A DNA stretch of 39,786 nt. It comes from JAFARZ01 sp035651595. GTDB taxonomy: Bacteria > Actinomycetota > Actinomycetes > Streptosporangiales > Streptosporangiaceae. Positions 23,574 to 29,873 of this stretch are shown here, one piece after another. A model generated the notes under the pieces. It was not told where the DNA came from and searched no databases. It was given only the letters and a program-made list of their open reading frames with translations. Made by a program: the position numbers and the translations under genes. Within the stretch, counting starts at the first letter, position 1; every line of letters begins with the position of its first letter. The DNA lies in assembly GCA_035651595.1 (NCBI GenBank), contig DASRFJ010000217.1, positions 1 through 39,786 of the forward strand, read 5' to 3'.

Positions 23574-24221
23574 GTGGTGGACCAAGGCGCGGGGCCCGCG
23601 GATCCCGGCTCTCGCGCGGTCAGTGCCGCGCCGGCCGCCGCCCCCGACCGGGTCCTGACGATACCGAACGCCATCTCTGTCGCCAGGCTCGCCGGAGTGC
23701 CGGTGTTCCTGTGGCTGGTGCTCGGCCCGCGGACCGCGACCGCCGACGACTGGGCGGTCGCACTGCTGATCCTCGCCGGACTGTCCGACTGGCTGGACGG
23801 CAAGATCGCGCGAGCGCTGAACCAGACGAGCCGGCTCGGCGCGTTGCTGGACCCCGCCGCGGACCGGTTGTACATCGCCGCAACCATTATCGCGCTGGCC
23901 GTTCGGTCCATTATCCCGTGGTGGCTGGTCGCGGTGCTGGCCAGCCGCGAACTCATCGTCGGCGGTGCACTCGAACTCCTCAGGCGGCGGACCGGGATCC
24001 GCGGGCTGCAAGTCAGCTTGGCCGGCAAGGCGGCGACTCTTTGCCTGCTTTATGCGTTTCCTTTGCTGTTTCTTGGGGACCATCCCGGTTGGGGAGGGAC
24101 GTTGGCTCGGGTAATAGGCTGGGCCTTCGCGATCTGGGGGACTGCCCTCTACTGGGAATCCGCCAGGCTGTATCTCGTGCAGGTGCGCGGTTTGCTGCGT
24201 AACGGGTATGTGTCCGCATAG
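23574..24221 (+). CDS. CDP-alcohol phosphatidyltransferase (PgsA-like)
   Basis: This integral membrane enzyme transfers a phosphatidyl group from CDP-diacylglycerol to an alcohol such as glycerol 3-phosphate or inositol phosphate. The 215-residue protein contains the family signature SDWLDGKIARALNQTSRLG followed by ALLDPAADR, matching DxxDGxxARxxxxxxxxGxxxDxxxD, and about five hydrophobic helices. GTG 23574 follows -10-like TAAGGT by seven bases. Mycobacteria keep a phosphatidyltransferase gene close to the garA cluster, so the neighbourhood is conserved in type. The alcohol acceptor is not determined. Confidence 0.9.
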   Translation: MVDQGAGPADPGSRAVSAAPAAAPDRVLTIPNAISVARLAGVPVFLWLVLGPRTATADDWAVALLILAGLSDWLDGKIARALNQTSRLGALLDPAADRLYIAATIIALAVRSIIPWWLVAVLASRELIVGGALELLRRRTGIRGLQVSLAGKAATLCLLYAFPLLFLGDHPGWGGTLARVIGWAFAIWGTALYWESARLYLVQVRGLLRNGYVSA

Positions 24222-24266
24222 CGGGGTCCGCGCCGGAGCCGGGACCGGAAAGGAGCAGGCGGTCTC

Positions 24267-26771
24267 TTGAAGGCTGTCGTCATGGCAGGGGGCGAGGGGA
24301 CGCGGCTTCGGCCGATGACCGCGAATCAGCCCAAGCCGCTACTGCCGGTCGCCAACAGGCCCATCATGGAGCACGTCCTCCGACTGCTCAGAAAGCACGG
24401 CTTCGACGAGACGATCGTCACCGTGCAGTTTCTCGCCGCGCTCGTGCGCAATTACTTCGGGGACGGCGAGGAGTTCGGCATGAGCCTGCGGTACGCGACG
24501 GAGGACATGCCGCTGGGCACGGCCGGCAGCGTACGGAACGCCGAGGACGAACTGCGGGATCAGCCGTTCCTGGTCATCTCCGGCGACGCGCTCACCGACA
24601 TGGACCTGACCGCGATGGTCAGATCCCACCGGGAGAACGGCGCCCTGGTGACCGTGGGGCTCGCCCGGGTACCGGACCCGCTGGAGTTCGGCATCGTGAT
24701 TACCCAGGAAGACGGCCGGATCCAGCGATTCCTGGAGAAGCCCACCTGGGGTCAGGTGTTCTCGGACACCGTCAACACCGGCGTGTACATCATGGAGCCC
24801 GAGGTGCTCGCCGAGGTGCCGCCCGGCGAAGTGGTCGACTGGTCCGGCGATGTGTTCCCCAAGCTGCTCAAGCGCGGCGCGCCGCTGTACGGCTACATCT
24901 CCGATGGCTACTGGGAGGACGTCGGCACGCACGAGAGCTACCTCAAGGCGCAGGCCGACGTGCTGGCCGGGCGGGTCGTCACCGACATCGCCGGGTTCGA
25001 GGTGTCACCCGGCGTCTGGGTGGCCGAAGGCGCCGAGGTGGACCCGGACGCCACCTTGACCGGGCCGCTGTGCATCGGCGACTACGCCAAGGTGGAGGCC
25101 GGCGCAACGCTGCGCGAGTACACCGTGGTCGGCTCCAACGTGGTCATCAAGGAGGGTGCGTTCCTGCACCGCGCCGTGGTGCACAACAACGTCTACGTCG
25201 GCCAGGGTGTGAACCTGCGGGGCTGCGTGATCGGCAAGAACACCGACGTGATGCGGCTGGTCCGGATCGAAGAGGGCGCGATCATCGGGGACGAGTGCGT
25301 GATCGAGCCGGAGGCATACCTCTCGGCCGGGGTCAAGGTGTACCCGTTCAAGACCATCGAGGCCGGCGCGGTGGTCAACAACAGCGTGATCTGGGAGTCG
25401 CGCGGCCAGCGCACGCTGTTCGGCCAGCGCGGGGTGTCCGGGCTGGTCAACGTCGAGGTGACGCCGGAGCTCGCGGTGCGGCTGGCCAGCGCCTACGCCA
25501 CCACGCTGCGCAAGGGCTCCACGATCACCACCTCCCGTGACGTGTCCCGCGCCGCGCGGTCACTGAAGCGGGCCATCCAGGGCGCGCTGAACGCCAGTGC
25601 GATCAACGTGGTCGACCTGGAGGCCCAGCCGCTGCCGGTGGCCAGGTTCGAGACCGCCCGCGGCAACTACAGCGGCGGCATCGCGGTCCGCACCACGCCC
25701 GGCGACCCGCAGTCGGTGGACATCATCTTCCTCGACGAACGCGGCGCCGAATTGTCCCAGGCGCAGCAGCGCAAGCTCGAGCGCGTGTTCTCCAGACAGG
25801 AGTTCCGCCGGGCGTTCCCCGGCGAGATCGCCGAGCTGGCCTACCCGCCGCGCGTCGTCGACCTGTACACCCAGGAGCTGCTCCGCTCCGTGGACCTGGA
25901 GGGCGTCCGGGAGGCCAACCTCAAGGTCGTCGCGGACTGCGCAGGCGGCACCGCCTCCCTGGTGCTGCCCGGGCTGCTCGGCCGGATCGGGGTCGAAGTG
26001 CACACGCTGAACGGCCGGCTGGACGAGGTGTCGCCGACCGAGACGGTGGCGACACAGCGGGCCGGCATGCAGCGGCTCGCGGAGGTGGTGTCCTCGGCGA
26101 AGGCGGCGTTCGGCGTGCGGTTCGATCCGGTAGGCGAGCGAATACAGCTGGTGGACGAGAAGGGCGAGCTGGTCAGCGAGCAGCGGGCGCTGCTCGCGGT
26201 GCTCGACCTGGTCGCCGCGGAACGCCGCCGCGGCCGCGTCGCGCTGCCGGTGACGACCACCCGGGTGGCCGAGCAGGTCTGCCGCTTCCACGGCGTGCAG
26301 GTGACGTGGACGCCCACCTCGATGGACGCCCTCACGAAGGCGGCCGCCGCGGACGACGTGATATTCGCCGCGGACGGGCGGGGCGGGTTCGTGGTGCCGG
26401 AGTTCGCGCGGACGATCGACGGGCTCGCGATCTTCGTCAGGCTGCTCGGGCTGGTCGCGCGGACCCGGCTGACGCTCAGCCAGATCGACGCCAGGATCCC
26501 GGCCGCGCACCTGCTGCGCCGGTCGGTGCCGACACCGTGGGCGGCAAAGGGCGGCGTGATGCGGACCATCGTGGAGTCCGCGACCGACCAGGACCTGGAG
26601 CTGGACACCACCGATGGCGTGCGGGTCATCGAGCAAGGCCGCGGCTGGGCGCTGGTGCTGCCCGACCCGTCGGACGCGGTGACGCACCTGTGGGCGGAGG
26701 GCGACGACGCGGACAGCGCGCAGGAGCTGCTCGACGACTGGGCGGCGGTGGTGGAGCGCGCCGGCCGCTGA
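24267..26771 (+). CDS. Mannose-1-phosphate guanylyltransferase-like fusion protein with degenerate phosphomannomutase domain
   Basis: The 834-residue protein starts at TTG 24267 (first residues MKAVVMAGGEGTRLRPMT), 10 bases after AAGGAG. Residues 1-235 are a nucleotidyltransferase with GGEGTRLRPMT, QPKPLLPVANRP and ISGDALTDMD. Residues about 245-375 are left-handed beta-helix hexapeptides. The rest aligns in layout with phosphomannomutase, but the catalytic phosphoserine loop TASHNP is replaced by VRTTPGDPQ and the metal loop DGDGDR by FDPVGER. The first domain should make an NDP-sugar, probably GDP-mannose; the mutase domain looks non-catalytic and may be structural or regulatory. It lies 45 bases behind the phosphatidyltransferase gene, likely the same operon. 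Confidence 0.88.
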   Translation: MKAVVMAGGEGTRLRPMTANQPKPLLPVANRPIMEHVLRLLRKHGFDETIVTVQFLAALVRNYFGDGEEFGMSLRYATEDMPLGTAGSVRNAEDELRDQPFLVISGDALTDMDLTAMVRSHRENGALVTVGLARVPDPLEFGIVITQEDGRIQRFLEKPTWGQVFSDTVNTGVYIMEPEVLAEVPPGEVVDWSGDVFPKLLKRGAPLYGYISDGYWEDVGTHESYLKAQADVLAGRVVTDIAGFEVSPGVWVAEGAEVDPDATLTGPLCIGDYAKVEAGATLREYTVVGSNVVIKEGAFLHRAVVHNNVYVGQGVNLRGCVIGKNTDVMRLVRIEEGAIIGDECVIEPEAYLSAGVKVYPFKTIEAGAVVNNSVIWESRGQRTLFGQRGVSGLVNVEVTPELAVRLASAYATTLRKGSTITTSRDVSRAARSLKRAIQGALNASAINVVDLEAQPLPVARFETARGNYSGGIAVRTTPGDPQSVDIIFLDERGAELSQAQQRKLERVFSRQEFRRAFPGEIAELAYPPRVVDLYTQELLRSVDLEGVREANLKVVADCAGGTASLVLPGLLGRIGVEVHTLNGRLDEVSPTETVATQRAGMQRLAEVVSSAKAAFGVRFDPVGERIQLVDEKGELVSEQRALLAVLDLVAAERRRGRVALPVTTTRVAEQVCRFHGVQVTWTPTSMDALTKAAAADDVIFAADGRGGFVVPEFARTIDGLAIFVRLLGLVARTRLTLSQIDARIPAAHLLRRSVPTPWAAKGGVMRTIVESATDQDLELDTTDGVRVIEQGRGWALVLPDPSDAVTHLWAEGDDADSAQELLDDWAAVVERAGR

Positions 26772-27150
26772 CCGGCCAGACGCGCTGGGCGCTGAGCTGA
26801 AGCGTCCGGTTTCCCCTGCTGTGCCCAGGTAAGCTGAGTTGCCTACGCGATCCTCTGGAGCCTTACCCCAGACGAATGACGCGAACAGCGCGAAATTCGT
26901 AAATATGAGAGAATCGCGCCCAATACGGTTGGCTTGGTGGTAACCGCCAGTTCGGGACCCGGGCTCAACGTGGCGGACTGTCGGAGGTGCATAGGCGGTG
27001 TGGCGGAGGCGGGGACCACAGGCGACGCAACGCCGCGGATGGCGCGGCTTGTTCGCGTGGCGCGTGGACCGCCGTGGCTCGGGGCAGGTACCTTGGGCAG
27101 CATCGGATGCGCCAGCGCCGGAGTTCAGCCAGGGGAGGGCGAACGAAGTT
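26772..27150. other. Intergenic region upstream of garA
   Basis: No convincing gene is present; open frames here give Arg-rich translations. The left part includes an AT-richer patch (26866-26935, AAATTCGTAAATATGAGAG) suitable for a promoter. A -10-like TAAGCT occurs near 26832. CCGCCAG (26945) and CTGGCGG-like sequence near 26970 could pair imperfectly. The gcvH gene found near garA in mycobacteria is not here. Confidence 0.5.
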
Positions 27151-27756
27151 ATGCCGGTCATGCAATGCGCCCGCTGCGGACGGCCGAATCCGGAAGACGC
27201 TCGGTACTGTTCGCACTGCGGAACGCCGCTGCTCGCGGGCCTGGTGGGCCCGGACAGCCGTCAGCCAGGCGCCGGACCGCCCAGGGTCGCGAACGTGCCC
27301 CGGCCGGGCGAGACCACGTCGACGATCTCGCTGAACCGGGACGACGCCGACTACGGCGACGATCTCTACCCGGATTCGGACTCGCTCGCCTCGCTGCCGG
27401 CCGGCACCGCTCTGCTGCTGGTCAAGCGCGGGCCGAACGCCGGGGCCAGCTTCCGCCTGGACAACGACCTGACCACGGCCGGCCGGCACCCGGACAGCGA
27501 CATCTTCCTCGACGACGTCACGGTGTCCCGGCGGCACGTGGAGTTCTACCGCGAGAACGGCCGGTTTACCGTCCGCGACGTGGGAAGCCTGAACGGCACG
27601 TACGTGAACGGGTCGCGCATCGAGGAGGCGGAGCTGACGGGCGGCGACGAGGTGCAGATCGGCAAGTTCCGGCTGCAGTTCCTGACCAGCCCGGATCTGT
27701 GGGGGCAGACCATCCCGGGCGAGCGGCACGGCAGGGGCTCTCAGGGTTACGCATGA
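27151..27756 (+). CDS. garA: GarA-like FHA-domain protein with N-terminal zinc ribbon
   Basis: GarA binds and controls TCA-cycle and glutamate enzymes and is switched by Ser/Thr kinase phosphorylation. The 201-residue protein starts at ATG 27151, 10 bases after GGGGAGGGC. A zinc ribbon CARCGRPNPEDARYCSHCG (Cys6, 9, 20, 23) comes first. The phosphorylation motif GETTSTISL (Thr55-Thr56) corresponds to the ETTS motif of mycobacterial GarA. An FHA domain (about 95-180) shows AGRHPDSDIFLDDVTVSRRH and GSLNGTYVNG. The next gene starts inside its stop codon (ATGA). The zinc ribbon is absent from the short mycobacterial protein but common in other actinomycetes. Confidence 0.93.
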   Translation: MPVMQCARCGRPNPEDARYCSHCGTPLLAGLVGPDSRQPGAGPPRVANVPRPGETTSTISLNRDDADYGDDLYPDSDSLASLPAGTALLLVKRGPNAGASFRLDNDLTTAGRHPDSDIFLDDVTVSRRHVEFYRENGRFTVRDVGSLNGTYVNGSRIEEAELTGGDEVQIGKFRLQFLTSPDLWGQTIPGERHGRGSQGYA

Positions 27757-28517
27757 GTAGTCAAGCCGAGCCAGGGGCGCGAGGGCAGTTCGGTATCGGC
27801 GAGGTTCTAGCTCAGCTACGTCCGGAATTTCCGGACATCAGCACATCCAAGATCCGGTTTCTCGAGGCCGAAGGCCTGATCGAGCCCGAGCGCACCAGGT
27901 CGGGCTACCGGAAGTTCGGCGTCGCCGACGTCCAGCGGCTGCGGCACATCCTCACCCTCCAGCGCGACTCCTACCTGCCGCTTCGGGTGATCAAGGAGCG
28001 CCTGGCGACGGGTGCGGCGGCCGAGGGCGCCGCCACGACACCCGGCGCCGCCGCGGACGGCGACGGCCTGACCCGGCGCCAGCTGCTGGACGAGGCCGGC
28101 ATCTCCGACGCGGAACTGACCGAACTGGAGGACTACGGGCTGATCCGGCGGGTCGGCCGCACCTACGGCGGGGACGCGCTGGCGGTGGCCCGCGCGGTCA
28201 TGGCACTGCGTCAGTACGGGGTGCAGGCCCGGCACCTGCGCGCGGTCAAGGCCGCGGCGGACCGGGAGGCCACGCTGGTCGAGCAGGTGGTGGCGCCACG
28301 GCTGCGGCAGCGCGGCCCGGGCGCGCGCGATGCCGCGCTGCGGACCGCCTGGCAGATCGCCGATCTCACGCTCCGGCTGCACGCCACGCTGCTGGAATCC
28401 GCCCTTGCCGACGCCGGTCTGGCTTCGGCGTCGCTGCGCCTGGGTAGTTACGAGCCAATGCCGCTCATAGCTGAATCAGGAGAACCGCAGGGGTTGCGGA
28501 CGGCTTCCGGGAGATAG
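27753..28517 (+). CDS. ftsR: MerR-family regulator FtsR
   Basis: FtsR-type regulators act on cell-division genes in corynebacteria; the mycobacterial counterpart is Rv1828, also next to garA. The 254-residue protein has the HTH region FGIGEVLAQLRPEFPDISTS followed by KIRFLEAEGLIEPERTRSGY and a wing, then a linker rich in Ala and Gly (about 85-110). A C-terminal effector-like helical domain follows (YGVQARHLRAVKAAADREA). It overlaps garA by four bases. No Cys ligands for metal sensing are evident. Assignment rests on sequence pattern and synteny. Confidence 0.9.
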   Translation: MSSQAEPGARGQFGIGEVLAQLRPEFPDISTSKIRFLEAEGLIEPERTRSGYRKFGVADVQRLRHILTLQRDSYLPLRVIKERLATGAAAEGAATTPGAAADGDGLTRRQLLDEAGISDAELTELEDYGLIRRVGRTYGGDALAVARAVMALRQYGVQARHLRAVKAAADREATLVEQVVAPRLRQRGPGARDAALRTAWQIADLTLRLHATLLESALADAGLASASLRLGSYEPMPLIAESGEPQGLRTASGR

Positions 28518-28575
28518 CGGGTGGTACCTTGGCAAAGGGAGCAGTAGCCAGAAGCGACGTGAGAACGGAGCTGTA

Positions 28576-29046
28576 GTGCGGCAGATGGAGGTCATCGGCG
28601 TCCGGGTCGAGATGCCGTCGAACAGCCCGATCGTCCTGCTGAAGGAGGCCGACGGGGACCGTTACCTGCCGATCTGGATCGGCGCGGTGGAGGCGACCGC
28701 TATCGCCTTCGCCCAGCAGGGCATGGTCTCGCTCCGGCCGCTCACCCACGACCTGTTCCGTGACGTGCTCGAGGTGCTCAACGTGCAGTTGCGCACGGTG
28801 AACATCACCTCGCTGCGAGACGGGATCTTCTACGCGGACCTGGTGTTCTCCAATGGCGCCGAGGTCAGCGCCCGGCCCTCGGACTCGATCGCGCTGGCGC
28901 TCCGCACCGGCGCCCAGATCTTCGCCAGCGAAGAGATCCTTGACGAGGTCGGCGTGGCGATCCCGGACGAGCAGGAGGACGAGGTGGAGAAGTTCCGCGA
29001 GTTCCTCGACACGATCTCGCCCGAGGACTTCGGACGTGCTACTTGA
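28576..29046 (+). CDS. Bifunctional nuclease family protein (DUF151)
   Basis: The 156-residue protein begins at GTG 28576 (MRQMEVIGVRVEMPSNSP) after CGGAG. It carries the DUF151 hallmarks VLLKEADGDRYLPIWIGAVEA, ATAIAFAQQG, RPLTHDLFRDVLEVL and the acidic C-terminal SARPSDSIALALRTGAQIFA, then a UvrB/UvrC-like acidic tail (EEDEV-type). The mycobacterial counterpart Rv1829 sits at the same place between two merR genes. A plant member has nuclease activity; the bacterial role is poorly known. A -10-like TACCTT near 28523 could give it its own promoter. Confidence 0.92.
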   Translation: MRQMEVIGVRVEMPSNSPIVLLKEADGDRYLPIWIGAVEATAIAFAQQGMVSLRPLTHDLFRDVLEVLNVQLRTVNITSLRDGIFYADLVFSNGAEVSARPSDSIALALRTGAQIFASEEILDEVGVAIPDEQEDEVEKFREFLDTISPEDFGRAT

Positions 29047-29168
29047 CCTGGCATGTCCCCAAAGGTGGCAAAGGGTTGCGACACGCCGCCGGTGGTCGTT
29101 GACGCTGGTATCCTCGCGGGCTTACGTTGCCATTGCCGTGGGTAATCAGCTCCCGTGGAGGTGTGGCG

Positions 29169-29873
29169 GTGGTGACTGGGGAAGATAGCAGCGCGGAGGT
29201 TGGGTATCGCGGTCCGACCGCGTGCTCCGCCGCGGGCATCACCTACCGTCAGCTTGACTACTGGGCTCGTACCGGCCTGGTCGAGCCGAGCGTGCGCGCC
29301 GCGCACGGGTCCGGCTCCCAGCGACTGTACAGCTTCCGGGACATCCTCGTGCTGAAGGTGGTCAAGCGGCTGCTCGACGCCGGGATCTCGCTCCAGCAGG
29401 TCCGCGCCGCCGTCCAGCACCTGCGCGACCGCGGCATCGAGGATCTGGCCCAGGTCACGCTCATGAGCGACGGGGTCAGCGTCTACGAGTGCACGTCGCC
29501 GGACGAGGTCATCGACCTGCTCCAGGGCGGCCAGGGCGTGTTCGGCATCGCGCTCGGCCGGGTCTGGCACGACGTCGAGGGCGACCTCGCGGTGCTGCCG
29601 TCGGTCCGCGCCGAGGACGGGATGGTGGACGCGGACGGCGACGCCGTGGACGAACTGGCCAAGCGCCGCATCCGTCGCAGTAGTTTATCCCCCGGGGGTA
29701 AACTGAGATCAGCCAATGACACCGGCTGGGAGAGATCCCGCGTCAGACGGGTCGCCGAAGGGGCAACCATCCCCGGAACCTCTCAGGCACCAGGACCGGC
29801 CGGAACAGGCATCTCTGGAGCCATGCTGGCGACAGACGGGGCTTTCGTGAGCGTATCCGGAGGCCTACGATGA
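29169..29873 (+). CDS. MerR-family regulator, read-through form extending across the glycine riboswitch
   Basis: The DNA-binding part (YRGPTACSAAGITYRQLDYW, ARTGLVEPSVRAAHGSGSQR, FRDILVLKVVKRLL) and core domain (TLMSDGVSVYECTSPDE, GGQGVFGIALG) match the MerR protein that precedes gcvP in actinobacteria (Rv1830 type, linked to cell division in mycobacteria). GTG 29169 lies seven bases after GGAGG. Relatives normally end just after the DELAKRR segment, near residue 165. Here no stop occurs: the frame continues through RSSLSPGGKLRSANDTGW and the whole riboswitch, ending at TGA 29871-29873 overlapping the gcvP ATG. The last 65 residues (Gly/Ala/Ser/Thr-rich) are probably not a folded domain. It contains a rare TTA codon at 29685-29687. 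Confidence 0.85.
   Translation: MVTGEDSSAEVGYRGPTACSAAGITYRQLDYWARTGLVEPSVRAAHGSGSQRLYSFRDILVLKVVKRLLDAGISLQQVRAAVQHLRDRGIEDLAQVTLMSDGVSVYECTSPDEVIDLLQGGQGVFGIALGRVWHDVEGDLAVLPSVRAEDGMVDADGDAVDELAKRRIRRSSLSPGGKLRSANDTGWERSRVRRVAEGATIPGTSQAPGPAGTGISGAMLATDGAFVSVSGGLR
29682..29704. promoter_or_regulatory. Palindrome before the glycine riboswitch, possible operator and promoter
   Basis: AGTTTATCCCCC (29682-29693) and GGGGGTAAACT (29694-29704) form a near-perfect palindrome with one extra base. Its right end TAAACT (29699-29704) fits a -10 box that would start a transcript at about 29711, just before the riboswitch. No good -35 is visible, as expected if an activator binds in the spacer, which is how MerR proteins work. 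The overlap of -10 and palindrome suggests a regulator site for gcvP, perhaps for the MerR encoded by the same DNA. Confidence 0.5.
29724..29845 (+). ncRNA. Glycine riboswitch upstream of gcvP
   Basis: The conserved glycine-aptamer elements occur in order: GGGAGAGA (29728-29735) that pairs with the later CTCTC, GTCGCCGAAGGGGCAACC (29751-29768), CCCCGGAACCTCTCAGGCA (29771-29789), then GGCATCTCTGGAG (29808-29820) and GACAGACGGGG (29831-29841). The layout follows gcvP leaders in other actinomycetes. It ends about 25 bases before the gcvP start, whose ribosome site GGAGG is at 29858-29862. In this class glycine binding turns on expression of glycine cleavage. Unusually, the whole element is also open reading frame of the upstream merR. 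Confidence 0.9.

Noticed and set aside
26934..28517. 527-codon frame across garA ending in ftsR
   Set aside because: Its first part is an alternate frame of garA; only the part from 27753 is the ftsR gene.
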